From assembly GCA_009733775.1 (NCBI GenBank), contig WOGZ01000193.1:1-64000 (forward strand): a stretch of 64,000 bases of DNA, in the 5' to 3' direction. The first letter of the stretch is position 1. Every line of letters starts with the position of its first letter. The notes beneath the pieces are model-generated. The model worked only from the letters and a program-made list of their open reading frames with translations, was not told the origin of the DNA and made no database searches. The position numbers and the translations under genes were made by a program. Below, in pieces: positions 24,803 through 36,839 of the stretch. This DNA is from Alectoria sarmentosa (lineage: Eukaryota > Ascomycota > Lecanoromycetes > Lecanorales > Parmeliaceae).

Positions 24803-26650
24803 ATGAGCAGTCGCGTCGCTCCACCGGCGTGCGAGAATGGTCGCACCAATGTCATAGAGGATGGCGATAAGGAGCGCCTTGCAGAGTTGAACGGTGAATT
24901 GGCCGTACTTGCAACCGCATTCCCGCGGATCCTTCCTGAGGCTTTGAGGGAGATGCTACAGACTTTCGATGGGGAGAGTCGTCTGCATATTGTAGCAGAA
25001 GAACTCTTGAAGCATCAAGATGGATGGGTCAAGGATCGATGGCGGAAAGCTATCCAGGACACGGACAAAGCGAAGAACGATCAGCTGCCAGTAACCGCGG
25101 AGGACTGTTTCAGACGAGCGAGCTACAAAAAGGCTGTAAGGACTACGTTATATGAGGAATTCAAAGCTCTGAGTAAGAGTAAAATTGAGGGCGTGTTGGC
25201 GGAAGAGAACTTCTGCTACACTCGCGCCAGGCTTACTCTTCAAAATGTTGCATCCAAAAACTGGCGAAACAGCTTCAACGTATTTGTATCCAGATTGTTG
25301 AGGTCAGCCAAATTTAAAAACGAAGATCACTATATCCTGGTTTGGCCAAAGAACCACAGGGTGGAAGCGAACTCTGTACCATACCTAAAAGAAACAGGAG
25401 ACGGAGAGCTAGATGCGGAGCTTTATCAAAACGTTCTACTCCCATTCTTACAAAAGTCGAAGAAAGAGCGGGAAGAAAAAGACTGGGAGACCGCAGTGAC
25501 TCTGAATGAAGCAGAGGCCCTGGATGCCCAAGCTATGTATGAGTGTCAATGTTGCTTTTTGGACACCCCTTTCGAACAAATGGCGACTTGTACTACGAAC
25601 GCGCATGTCATCTGTTTCCCTTGCATTAAGAACACTGTCAGTGAAGCGCTCTTTGGCCAAAGCTGGGGACGCAATATCGAAAATAGGTGTGGTCAGCTCA
25701 AATGTCTGGCCCCCATGTCAGGCGATATCTGCGATGGTTGCATCTTGCACAGCGCTACTCGTCGAGCCATCTTACAGTCAAAAGGGGGTAAGGAGATTTT
25801 GACCAAGCTCGAGACACGCCTGGCTGAAGAAAGCGTAATGAAAGCTCGTCTCGCTCTCGTCCATTGTCCTTTCTGCGCTTACGCAGAGGTCGACGAGCTC
25901 TATTTCCCTCCATGTACCGTTCGACACAAGCTCAACACCGCCCATTTCACGGCGACTGTTTTTCTCCTTCTTTTAATGCTGAACTTTGTTCCCCTACTAC
26001 TCCTCTATGCACTTGTGTCTCGTCCTCTGTTTCACGAGCTGCCGACCATCACAAGCATGTTCTCAACATCGCTGGCTCGCCTTTCTCGGACTCGCCACCT
26101 CTCGCAGCGCTTTCAATGTCGCTCTCCTCTCTGCGCGCTTCCTTCCTGTCTGACCTGCTTTAAGATATGGCACGACCCGCACGTCTGTCACGAGTCAGCG
26201 GTGGTTTCGCTCCGTACAACGATCGAGGCGGCTCGTACTGCAGCTTTGAAAAGGACATGCCCACGCTGCGGACTTGGCTTCATTAAAGATAGCGGCTGCA
26301 ATAAGTTGACATGTGTTTGTGGCTATGCAATGTGTTACATATGCCGCCAAGGATTGGGACGCGGTCACGGTGACGAGGGGTACAGACATTTCTGTCAGCA
26401 TTTCCGGCCCACAGGAGGTGTTTGTAGAGAATGTGACAAGTGCGATCTTTACCTAAATGAGGACGATGAGAACTTGGTGAAAAGGGCAGGTGCACTAGCG
26501 GAGAAAGAGTGGAGGGTGAAAGAGGGTATGACGGGAGTAGCGGGCATCGGAGGTGGTCAGGAGGAGGCACCAAGAGCGACGTGGCTATACGCGGATTGGA
26601 CAATGCAAGATCTCATAGATTGGTGGGTTAAGAAAGTGATTGACTGCTGA
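24803..26650 (+). CDS. RBR-type E3 ubiquitin ligase, RNF216/TRIAD3-like
   Basis: This single-exon gene of 615 aa is predicted to transfer ubiquitin from an E2 to substrates via a RING-IBR-RING2 relay. Residues 24-72 look like a CUE-type ubiquitin-binding helix bundle (L-x-x-A-F-P-x-I-L-P). RING1 begins at C248-C251. The IBR begins C355-P-F-C358 and resumes about residue 432 with F-Q-C-R-S-P-L-C. RING2 runs from C486-P-R-C489 to C511-Y-I-C514. C499 in G-C-N-K sits where the catalytic Cys of RBR ligases lies. The tail H-F-C-Q-H-F, E-C-x-x-C-D-L-Y is characteristic of the RNF216 branch. A strongly hydrophobic segment (about 383-405) interrupts the IBR and could be a membrane anchor. ATG 24803 is the first in-frame start giving the CUE-like region; upstream exons cannot be excluded. 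It is convergent with the next gene. Confidence 0.9.
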   Translation: MSSRVAPPACENGRTNVIEDGDKERLAELNGELAVLATAFPRILPEALREMLQTFDGESRLHIVAEELLKHQDGWVKDRWRKAIQDTDKAKNDQLPVTAEDCFRRASYKKAVRTTLYEEFKALSKSKIEGVLAEENFCYTRARLTLQNVASKNWRNSFNVFVSRLLRSAKFKNEDHYILVWPKNHRVEANSVPYLKETGDGELDAELYQNVLLPFLQKSKKEREEKDWETAVTLNEAEALDAQAMYECQCCFLDTPFEQMATCTTNAHVICFPCIKNTVSEALFGQSWGRNIENRCGQLKCLAPMSGDICDGCILHSATRRAILQSKGGKEILTKLETRLAEESVMKARLALVHCPFCAYAEVDELYFPPCTVRHKLNTAHFTATVFLLLLMLNFVPLLLLYALVSRPLFHELPTITSMFSTSLARLSRTRHLSQRFQCRSPLCALPSCLTCFKIWHDPHVCHESAVVSLRTTIEAARTAALKRTCPRCGLGFIKDSGCNKLTCVCGYAMCYICRQGLGRGHGDEGYRHFCQHFRPTGGVCRECDKCDLYLNEDDENLVKRAGALAEKEWRVKEGMTGVAGIGGGQEEAPRATWLYADWTMQDLIDWWVKKVIDC

Positions 26651-26985
26651 GGGATGCACTATGAATCTTAAGGAGTCGGAGGGCAGGGGCCGGGGATTGA
26701 TCCTTTGCACGTGCAAGCTGAACTGATCGAAACGATACCACACAGGACTGAATGATATTTTAACATTGTGCTTGAAGAACTCCACCAAAGCAATAGACGA
26801 TCATATTAATCATAGTCCTCTCGTTGCTAAGCATATCAAAATAAAAACAGGCGCCTGGGGGTATTTCGCACATATGCCGGCAAGGAAAGGAAAGATCCTT
26901 ACCCGTGAAATCATAGGAACATCGGACCTCAAAGCAATCAGCAATAAACGCAACGCGTGCTCAACTTGCGAGCTACCACTTCATT
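26651..26985. other. Convergent 3' intergenic region
   Basis: The 335 bp between the stops of the RBR ligase (+) and the Ecm11-like gene (-) must hold both 3' UTRs. An AATAAA at 26840-26845 could serve the plus-strand transcript. No other gene is supported. Confidence 0.6.
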
Positions 26986-28596
26986 TCACAAAGCTGGACC
27001 CCTCACAACTTCCTCTCCGCCTCGCTTCAACCTGCCCAGATCTTTATCCACAATCGTAATTTTGCCTCTTACACACTCTTCTCGCTTCGCAGTTTCTTCT
27101 TCAAAGTCCTTCGCCGCTCTTCTTCTCTGCTGCCTGGCGTCCGTGAAACTTGACATGATATCGCTGAATCTACGGATTATAAGGTTCGCACATTCCTCAT
27201 ACTGCTCAATTGACAGGGACGAGAAAAATGCTCTCCGTTGTGCGAATTTGGTGTCATCATCTTTCAATCTCTCTAGAATGTAATCCATCTTCGCGGCTAG
27301 AGTACCATTTGAGAGCTCTGGCGGAATGGACGCCCGAGCTGTATCAGAAGCGAGATTGAAAGGTTCATTGCTCAGCTGCTGAAAGGTCATGCTCGATAGT
27401 TCGTCCGGGCTATAGTCAATATCTCTGGCGCGCTTCCGAGTCTGTGGGCCATTGATCGATGTTGTAGGTTTCCTATCATGTCTCCTATCAACGTTCGGGT
27501 CCCAGTTGACAGAAGAGTCGTCGCCACCAGGGTCGACAGATACGTTCTGCACTGACCATGGTCTTTCTTCATGGTCCCGTAGCTGTACGTTGGTAGCCAC
27601 AATGTCTTGGGCCACTCCAAGTCGTGCCTGCAATGTAGGCCGCAGAGGCTCATGGGGAGTGACTGATGGCTGTCGGCTTGGTTCATGATGATCCAATACT
27701 AAATGGTGCTGAGCTGCTATCTGAGCTGAGATCCAAGGCTGCTCTATAGATATACCTTGAAAAGTCTGGTCTGGAACTGCTGGAGTCCGTTTTACGGCCC
27801 CGGCATGAGGTTGGCGATTCGTGCGTTGAAGGCTCACGCCAGGACCTGCAGTGCTGTCCCTTATGTTGTTCCCCCTGGACGTGAACGGTTTCGCTGGCTT
27901 TCGAGAGTGCTGAAAAACGTCTCTTAATGCCGGACTGCTCCGCGCCATCGGACTAGCCATGACTGGTGGGGATGTGGTAAGGGTCGTGAGAGATATCTCT
28001 CCCTGAAGGTACTGGGAGAACCCTGGACTATTGAGGTCTTGCAAGATTCCATGACGCACCAACTCCTCCTCGTCTGTTTCTTCGTCCTTCTCTACTTCTG
28101 CACTCTCTTCGTAATTCCTCTCATCGTGCTCCTCCCCCGAGTCCTCGTGGTTCAATTGTCTGGAACCCTGGACGTGAAGTGGTTGCTCCTGCCCACGTTG
28201 GATAGAGACCCGAGCCTCAGAAATAAAATCATTGGCGGCGTCTGGACCATACCGACTAGAGATCTGGCTACGATCATCTCCGTCACCTTGGTGGCCTCGA
28301 CTGCTACCCCCAACAGTCATAGTCGCGGTGTCATCTAAACCTTCGGCATCGGTATCGAAGCCATCCTGCAAAGAAGACGCCTCGGCAGAATGCTGCCTGG
28401 ATGAAAAAATGCTAGGCCCTGCCACAGGAGGGTCGGCAGGCGTGCTGGGGCTGGGTCTTTGAAATGACGGTATTTGTTTGAAATTGACTAGCTTTGTCGT
28501 TGGGACTAGAACACGCTGCTGTGACCCCAATATTTGACGACTTGGAGTTGGCTGACCCTGCTGCCGCTGAGCGACAAAGCTCTGTACTCCCGGCAT
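26986..28596 (-). CDS. Ecm11-family protein (C-terminal Ecm11 domain)
   Basis: An intronless 536-aa protein, read on the minus strand from the ATG at 28596. Residues 1-385 are low-complexity and likely disordered, rich in Ser, Pro, Gln, Asp and Glu. They include an acidic stretch near 150-180 (E-E-H-D-E-R to D-E-E-T-D-E-E-E). Residues 386-536 match the fungal Ecm11 domain: R-K-R-A-R-D-I-D-Y-S-P-D-E-L, then S-M-T-F-Q-Q-L-S-N-E-P-F, then F-F-S-S-L-S-I-E-Q-Y-E-E-C. A basic coiled region R-R-R-A-A-K-D-F-E-E-E follows, ending D-L-G-R-L-K-R-G-G-E-E-V. In budding yeast Ecm11 works with Gmc2 in assembling the synaptonemal complex central element. In filamentous fungi the domain is known mainly by similarity, so a meiotic role here is inference. 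The promoter faces AT block 2. Confidence 0.8.
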   Translation of the reverse strand: MPGVQSFVAQRQQGQPTPSRQILGSQQRVLVPTTKLVNFKQIPSFQRPSPSTPADPPVAGPSIFSSRQHSAEASSLQDGFDTDAEGLDDTATMTVGGSSRGHQGDGDDRSQISSRYGPDAANDFISEARVSIQRGQEQPLHVQGSRQLNHEDSGEEHDERNYEESAEVEKDEETDEEELVRHGILQDLNSPGFSQYLQGEISLTTLTTSPPVMASPMARSSPALRDVFQHSRKPAKPFTSRGNNIRDSTAGPGVSLQRTNRQPHAGAVKRTPAVPDQTFQGISIEQPWISAQIAAQHHLVLDHHEPSRQPSVTPHEPLRPTLQARLGVAQDIVATNVQLRDHEERPWSVQNVSVDPGGDDSSVNWDPNVDRRHDRKPTTSINGPQTRKRARDIDYSPDELSSMTFQQLSNEPFNLASDTARASIPPELSNGTLAAKMDYILERLKDDDTKFAQRRAFFSSLSIEQYEECANLIIRRFSDIMSSFTDARQQRRRAAKDFEEETAKREECVRGKITIVDKDLGRLKRGGEEVVRGPAL

Positions 28597-29030
28597 AGTG
28601 AAAACGAGGAAAATAGCTACACAGGTTTCTTCGAAGGCGAGATCCCGGATTATGGAAAGCCGAAAAACGGTGGGCAGTCCTGATCTTCGAAGAGGTTCGA
28701 ATTTTATGGGACAAAGAAAAATCTGAAAGACAGAGCAGCTGAAGCAAGATTGCCCAACTGTTTGATTCCTTTGAAGTTGAAAGTCGAGGGAAATGAAAGT
28801 CGTGTGGGATGTATTTGCTATGAAGCCTCGAGTCTGTTGGGAGATGGACTCATGCTTACTGTCGTGTGAAGCTGTGGTAGAAGAGAGACCATTGTAAGTT
28901 TTCTTGCTCTGCTAGCTGTTAGCAAAGAGAAAAGGCACGGGAATACTCGGGTTGAAGTGACCTCAAGGGGGCACAAAGAAGCTGTTTCGGCGGCGGCAAC
29001 GTGCCTTTCTAGGGTGCTATAAATAACGTC
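28597..29030 (-). promoter_or_regulatory. Upstream region of the Ecm11-like gene and right border of island 1
   Basis: About 430 bp of balanced composition separate the gene from AT block 2. The 16-mer ACTCGGGTTGAAGTGA at 28945-28960 recurs at 42758-42773. Composition falls sharply after GGGTGCTATAAATAACG near 29013. Short minus frames here are not convincing upstream exons. Confidence 0.45.
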
Positions 29031-29965
29031 TTGTTTATAATATTTGAGATTATGTGTGATGTCTTATCGTGATGTCTTTAGGGGTTTAATATCTCAAACA
29101 TTTTTTTGTCGCTTTCGATTTTTGTTTGACGACTTGTTTCGAGGTTACTTTAGGACATTTTAAACGAACAAATGATCACATATAAACGAATTCTTTGAGT
29201 TTCCCCTTATCAATTTTCTCATCGTTGATTTGAGTTATATCGTTGATTCATATCGTTTTCTCATTTTCTGAGCACGCACATTTTAAGGGGATCAAAGTTT
29301 TTTTATTAAGACGAGGTAATTAAAAGAGGAAACGATTAAGATTTAAGATTAAGAATTTCGATAAAAGATATATCTTATAAAACCTGAATCATTTTATAAT
29401 AAAACATAATATTCATATTATCGATCGTTAACGTTGTTTTACGAATAATTATGTTTAAATTTTTTGAAAATGAGATACGAAAGTCAAGCTTTATCGCTTA
29501 ATTTGATATTATTAATAAACGATTTATCGAGAATTAATTAAAATCGAATAAAAAGGATGAAAATACGTTAAAATAAGATTTGTTTTCGAATGAGTTTGAG
29601 AATAACATAGATGTAAATGATGAAATTTTTTCGAATTCGAAGGTGAATATCGTTATCGAGAATGTTTTTAAAAATCGATCGAAGTCGTTAAAGCCGCTAT
29701 TAAGAAAATCGAAACGTATAAATTTTTTTGATTTAATTAAATCGAAAGAGAATAATTAATTAATTTAAAAAATATAAAATAAAGAAAAGAAAAAAAGATA
29801 ATGATAAAGATGATTAAAAAAGTCGTTAAGACGACGAGACAGAAAGAGAGAAAATGAATTAAATAAAAAATTTATAAAAAAGATGAAGATCTTTTATAAT
29901 TTTGTTTTAAATGTCGAAAAAAGAGAGAAACGAACGATTATCATTAAATTCAAGATTGTTTAATT
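29030..29965. other. AT-rich border DNA left of gypsy 2
   Basis: The first 280 bp are intermediate in composition (for example TTTCCCCTTATC near 29202) and then become fully AT-rich. From about 29750 the sequence is purine-rich with AAAGA/GAAGA runs. It may be the 5' end of the LINE that resumes at 37317, if gypsy 2 inserted into it, but this cannot be shown from the sequence alone. Confidence 0.35.
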
Positions 29966-30141
29966 TATTATATGCTTATGTGCTTAATAGAAAAGAAGCG
30001 GAGAAGACGAAGATAAACTTTTAATAAAAGATTAAGCAAACAATATTAAATAGCAGATTTCTCGATAACTTTTCAATAATCAATTATATATAAAATTCAA
30101 TTAATGATATTATTATGACTCGCTTTAATGTTTTCATAACA
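29966..30141 (+). repeat. 5' LTR of gypsy 2
   Basis: This 176-bp LTR aligns end to end with 37141-37316, sharing the AAAAGATTAA and TATTATGACTCGCTTTAATG segments. The following ATAATAATAACATTTATATAA matches the post-LTR sequence of gypsy 1 at 2423. Confidence 0.93.
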
Positions 30142-30839
30142 ATAATAATAACATTTATATAATAAATCATCATTTGATAAGCCTATTAACAATTAATAAA
30201 AACCTTTATCAATCTCACGAAAAAAACTTATCAATTTTTCGTTATTAGATAATCTCTTTTTGTCATAAAGCACTCATCAATTTAACTTTTTATAATTTAA
30301 TCATTCAAATTTGACAATTACAAAATTTTCTTACTTTCGAACATTAATCAAAATTTTTTATTAATCAAATTATTCGATAAATTATATAGCATTTTATCAA
30401 AAATATTCTTAAATTTGTTTAAATAGTTTCATTTACAATAAGAGATTAATGAACACGTTTTCATTTTTCGTTATTTGATTCGCTTTTTTAACAAACGTGG
30501 TCAAAAGATTAAGTCGTCGATCGTGTTATCATTCAAACAACAATTCGCTTTTTTTAAAAATCGATAATTTAAAAACGTCGTTTTTTTAAGAATTCATCTT
30601 TTATTAACAATATCTCAAAATTAAAATTAATAGAGAAATATATCTCATATCGATTTAAAAAACATATTTCACTTATTAAATCTTTTAATGATTTTCATTA
30701 TAATTTTAATTCAAATTATTTACATTTTATCTCGTCGAGAATTTCATATATTTTCGCGAATGAGAGCATTCGTCGTTATAATCTTAACACGATACCTTCG
30801 AAATCTAATATTTAATTTATTAATTTCGAAATAATTATT

Positions 30840-31166
30840 ATGAATGTCATTACCCGCTATGTTAAAAACAATTCATTAAATCAAAAATCTTCAAATCCGT
30901 CAAATTCATTTGAAAATTTCAAAATAAATGTTGTTAATAAAGGTTATGAAAATCGCTTTCTTAATAACGATATCGGATTTTTCGATTTTTTTTATAATAA
31001 CAAATTTAATAATACGAAAGCAAAGATAAAGCATATAAGAAAAAAAACATATTTTTATAATGTGTTTATATTTATCAATCGAATTAAGAATATTATTAAA
31101 ATTAAAAGTGTGAAACTTATGCGAAATAATTTACAAATTTATCTTCGTGACGAAGCATTGAAATGA
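30840..31166 (+). pseudogene. gag fragment of gypsy 2, open frame
   Basis: This 108-codon frame is the longest left in the element. It matches 3060-3390 of gypsy 1 in DNA and protein, for example N-D-I-G-F-F-D-F-F-Y against S-D-V-G-F-F-D-L-F-Y, and K-H-I-R-K-K-T-Y-F against K-H-I-K-K-K-T-Y-F. It is part of the capsid-like gag protein, without a motif that gives function on its own. Confidence 0.6.
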
Positions 31167-32479
31167 TACACATATTAATTAATCAATAATGAGAAATGAT
31201 TGTTTATTTATAACAACAACGTCGATAAATAAAACATTATTTTATTCAAAAAATTCGAGCTTATCAAAACATCAAATATAATTATAATCGTGAAAAAATG
31301 ATACATTATAAATGATGTTATAAAACATCGAAAGTCTCGAGAATATGTTATAATTATTATTAGAGTTGTTAAAATAATCAAGCTTGAAGACGTTCATAAT
31401 CAATTTAACATTATTTAAAATAATCTTGATATGAAATTTCAATTTGACATAGATTTTTTTATCATTCAAATTACATTAAATTAATTTCTCATCATTATAA
31501 ATGTGAGAAAAAATTAATGATGAACGAAAACTTTTAAAATAATGAAGTTTAATTTTAATATTAACATTTTATGTAACGTGTTATAAATTTATTTTAAAAT
31601 AAAGATAATTCAAATTAATATAATTAAGTAAAAGATATGTTTAATCGTTTCGAAAACTTTAATTTTCAAAATTTTGGGCGATTATAATAATCTTTAGCTT
31701 TTTTTTTTCAATAAAACTTTCAAATTTATAATTAATATTAAAATCGATAATCTTAATCGGCTTATTAAAATAATAATTTTATTTATTAAATTTTTTTTTG
31801 AAGAGACGCATTATAATAAGCATTTTCAATTTCGTCGATATAGTGTCAAATTATTATTAAATCGAATTATTAATAATAAACGAATACGATTTTCGTTAAT
31901 TTTTTCAGCTTAGCGATAATTATTAATTTAATTATTTTTTATATCGATTTGAAGTTTTTTTATAATTTGTTATTATTTTTATAAATCGTATATTTTATTA
32001 ATCACGAAAATAAAGAGTTTATCAAATTTCAATCGAATATGAAAAAATAAAACAAATGAAATGAGATTTCTTTTTTAAGAAATTTAACAATTTTCATAAT
32101 AATTATCATAATAATTATAATAATTATGAGAATTTCGAGCAAAAAAATGAGAATTCGATATTAAACGAATATTTTAATTTTTATGATTATGAAAGCATCG
32201 CGGAATCGAAAGTTAATTTTATTGATTTTTTTTTTTTTATAAATCACACATATTATCGATATAGCAAGATCTTTAAGTTCAAAAATAAATTGTTTCGTTA
32301 TTTTAAAAAATAATGCTAAAAAGTCGTTATCGTAATAAAAATTCATGTTACGAAAACAATTTTCATTTTAAAAATCATTAAATTTATTATTTTAACATTA
32401 TTAAAACATAAATAAAAAACCGCTTTTCAAGATTATTAACATATCAAAATTGACGCACGCTTTTTATCAATATCAAAGA

Positions 32480-32560
32480 TTATAAATCATGAAATTTGTT
32501 TAAATTTAAGATGTTTTATTATTCTCGAAAATCGTGATTTGTTATTCTCATTATCGAATT
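32480..32560 (+). pseudogene. Protease relic of gypsy 2
   Basis: One frame reads E-I-C-L-N-L-R-C-F-I-I-L-E-N-R-D-L-L, the counterpart of 4771-4830 in gypsy 1. The catalytic Asp again reads Asn (32503-32505). Confidence 0.5.
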
Positions 32561-33619
32561 TTCAAAAATGAATTTAAAAATAAACGTCTCTCATATTGAT
32601 ATGAGATTACGATAATAAAATTATTAATGTTACGAAATACATTTTTATAAATGTTTATTTTTCAAAATTTTTTAATAATATAAAAGAAGCTGTTTTTGTT
32701 AAAATGTATATAAAAATTCATTTTATAAAAAATCTCAAAATTAACATATTAATCGAAACGAACGTTTTTACGCCGCACAAATTTTTATTAAATTGTGTTT
32801 TTTAATTAATCATTATAAATAATTATTAAAACGTTAAAATTTTTGCCCGTTTTATCACGAAGTTTTATTTTCAAATCAAAAAAATCGTGAAAACAAAATT
32901 ATCGTTCACGTTATCACCTAATTTCGTAATAAATATTTTAATAAATTATCATAATACGCTTTTTAATGATCGAGATTATTTATTTGAGTCGAAATTTTCG
33001 ATTTTTCTTGACAAAAAAGGCGAAATATATATATATATCGTTGATTCGTCAATAACGTTTATATAAGCAAAAAATGCTATCGAAACATTTATCGTTTTTC
33101 TCAAAAATATTAGATTAGAAATTATAATAAAATACACTATAAATGATTATTATCAAATCTTCTATAAATTATCAAATTTAATAATTTATAAATAACGTAT
33201 TTTAAATCGATTTGAAACAATTGTTTTTATTATTATCATTATTGATGTTATTAATACGAATTATATTATTACGATAGATTTTAAATTTGAATAAATTTTT
33301 TTAAACGAAATGATTATTTATAAAAAAAACGATTTTGTTTTAAACGTTTTTAATGTTATAATAAGAAAATTCGAAGACGTTTTCACGAATTTCGAAATAA
33401 TAATAAACATTTTTGAGGAGCAATAAATGTTAATTTCATTAAAATCGAAAATTAAGGTCAAGTTCTCGAAGATTTATTCTTTAAATTATAAGGATCGAAA
33501 AATAATTAATGTTATTTTTGACAAATTATAATAATAAAGAAAATTTCGTTTTTTCATTTAATCGATTTCATATAATTGATCTTACTTTATAATCTAACGT
33601 AATATTTTTTTAAATCGAA

Positions 33620-34200
33620 AAAAACGTGTGATCATCGATATTCGAGATTTTAATGTTATTATAAAGAATAATAAATATTCGTTATCTTTATAATCGAATA
33701 TCATTGTTTTAATAATGAGATATATTTACATCTTTATCGTTAACGACGTAATATGATTTTATCAATTCAATATCAAATATTTTAATAAATACAAGTTCAT
33801 TATTATCAGTCATCGCGATTAAAAAGAATTTAACGTAGCATTTATAAAATATAAAAAATCATCATTATACGTGTAACGTTAAATTGATGTTTTATTACAT
33901 TCGCTTCGTGCTTTTATACGTGTTTTTATAAATGATGTCATCATTTTTAATAAAATTTTTCAAAAATACGAATTTCATTTTTGATAATTATTTTAATTAT
34001 TTCGAAAAAAGCGTGCTTTTTTAACATTTATAAATTTTTTTTTAAAATTTTCTTTTGTAATGTTATTAAGATAATGCGTCGATTTTTTTAACATGTTTAT
34101 TATAAAAAAGAAAATCAAAATAATTATAATATTCAAATTTTCGTTCAGTTTTCAAGACTTGAAGATCTTTCTCGATTTAATAAAATGATTACGAATTTTC
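33620..34200 (+). pseudogene. Reverse transcriptase relic of gypsy 2
   Basis: Collinear with the RT relic of gypsy 1. The catalytic box reads F-I-N-D-V-I-I-F-N, with the first Asp codon changed to Asn (33931-33933). Stops replace several Trp and Gln codons. Confidence 0.85.
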
Positions 34201-35279
34201 ATTTCTCGTTATATATAACGTGTTAAACTTTTACAAAAACGCAAAATCGCATTTACGCAATTTATGATAATAAAGATTATTATTTCAAATCAATTTGAAA
34301 TTTTTATCACATTTATTATTAATATTTCAATTATTATTAAAAAGCAACTTTTCAAAAAATAATTTCTTAAAAAGTAATTTATCGATTTGACACGTAAGCG
34401 AATTTTTATATTGTTAATTTACAATTCAACCCTTAAGAAAATAATTGCTTTTTAAAATTTATAAAACGTTTTTCGAATGTTTATTTTTTTGATACATTAT
34501 GATAAAAGATGAATATTATATATTAATATCGATGTTTTTAAAAGATGAGAATTTATTATTATGATATATTATATGTTAAAAAAAAAAAAAAACTCAATTA
34601 AAAAAAATGTTTAAATTATCATATTTTTAAATAAATTAATTAATGCGGCGGAGCGTAATTATTGATTTATCAAATTTGAAATCGTTATTATCGTTTAAAT
34701 AATTCGAAAGATTAAACATTTAATTGAAATATCAAAAATATCATCGATAATCATTTATATAAATCATTTCGTTACGATATAAATAACGCGTCAAATTACG
34801 TTTTTTATTTCATTTATAAATAAATTGAATCTTCGATTAATTTGAGCTTTTTAATATTTATCAAAATTCAATTTAATAATATGATATAAAGTTGATAAAT
34901 TAAATGTCATTTTTAACGCATTATCAAAATTTTAAATAAATGTAATTTTCGAAAAAAAGTAAATTGTATTAAAAAGTCTTTATGATAATATAATAGAAGT
35001 CGAGCATAAAAACATCGCGCTTTTTGAAAAGATTTTCATTTATTATATGATTTTAATAAAAATGAATAATGATTTTAAAAAGAAATTTATGAAAGTATAT
35101 ATTAAGAATTTTTAATGAAACAAGATTTTTGATTTTTTCAAGCTCGATAAAATTGATAATAAATTAAAATTATTAAAAGAATTTCATTTTCGTAAACATA
35201 ATGATCTTATTTATAATATCATTTTCGATCATATAAATAAATAAAGACTTTATATTTTTAAATTTATATAATAAAAAAT

Positions 35280-35860
35280 ATTTCAATTAACATATAATCA
35301 GAACTTTTATGTTGATTTTCATATCATATATGTTAAAATCTCATCATCGATTTATATCAGAGATTTATCAAAACATTTTCAGATTTATTTAAGATATTGT
35401 TTTGATTATTAATTTAATCAAATAAAGCGATATTTTATTTATAACGAATTTAATTTTATCGTTATTTCAATTATCTTATTTTATATGATAATATGAATTT
35501 TATCATCGCGTTATCTTATTTTAATGAAAAAAACATGTTGTTTATTATCATTTATAAGTTTATTAAAAAAAAATTGTTTATATCAAATTTCGACGAATGA
35601 TTTATTGCAAATTGAGTGAACATTTTTTTTATGATATTGTTAACTCATAATTGAGGCATTTCTATTATCATAATTAGTAATTGTGATTTCAAATTCATAA
35701 ATGCGTTTTGAAAAGCGATTTTCGAAAAACTCGAGACAATCTTAATAATTTCAATTATTTATTATTTATAAATAAATGAATAATCAAAAAGAACAAATCA
35801 AATTATAAAAATTACATTACGTTTTCATTTTATTATCGAAATCGATGATTAAATATTCGT
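35280..35860 (+). pseudogene. Integrase relic of gypsy 2
   Basis: Collinear with 7561-8150. The head region and the core can be followed, but around 35480-35510 the F-Y-x-I-x-I-x-F strand carrying the first catalytic Asp is disrupted by a small deletion and a TGA. Downstream, C-D-F-K-F-I-N-A-F corresponds to S-D-R-D-F-K-F-M-N-T-F of gypsy 1. Confidence 0.6.
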
Positions 35861-36839
35861 GTTTTTTTTTTATAAACATTTTTTAATAATTCAATTATGT
35901 TAATAAAATTAATATCAAATGAATTAGTTTATGATTTTCGTGTTCGTGACATTTTAAAATTATTAACAAATCTATTAATAGAGGATCTTAATCAATTATG
36001 ATTTATTAAGCGTGAGAAAACAAATAACGTTATTGTTTTTATTAATGTTATAATCAAAAATCGTTATGATAGCAATCATATGATTATAAAATTCGAAATA
36101 TAAATTTATTTAAAATTATATCATGATTACTTTATTCTCGGCGTCAATTTTAAACTTTTTAATCAAAAAATTGATTTTTTTAAGGTGTTAAAAAAGGTCG
36201 ATAATCTTATTTATAAATTGAAATTTCTCGAAATTATATATATTTATTCAATTATATTCATAACACAATTAAAACTCGCTTTAAATCAATTTAAAGATTT
36301 TTATTCTCGAATCTTTATATAATTTTTATCATTAATCGAGAAAAAAAATAATAAAATCTTAAATTCGAAGTTTATCGTTAAATATTTGTTATATAAAATT
36401 AATAAATTGTTTAAAAAATGAGGAATAGAAAGAAATGTTAAATATTTAATATATTAAAAAAATAGTGGTAATGAATACAATGTTTGATATTCGATATATA
36501 CACTCTCATAAACACAAAATCTTATAAATAAATGTGATGTTAAGATTGTAAATAATCTTATTTACGATCGACGCGAAAAGAGAATTATTAAAAAGACATT
36601 TGTTTTTGTTACATAAATATAAAAAATCTCATTCGAAGTTTCGCAAAAGATTTTTTTCGTTAAAAAGCAAATCCTTTTTGTTAAAAAATGAGAACATTTA
36701 AGAAAAATCGTTACGATATCTTGATTTTACGATTTTAATAATCGATGAAAATCGAAACCTTGTTAAAAAAAGAAAAGATTTTTTGTTATATGAATTTGTT
36801 GATTTAAAAACTTCACCTATCGATTGTGTTACGTTCGAA

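Noticed and set aside
24496..24870. Frame overlapping the 5' end of the RBR ligase
   Set aside because: It starts with GTG, has no domain, and overlaps the CUE-like start of the real gene in another frame.
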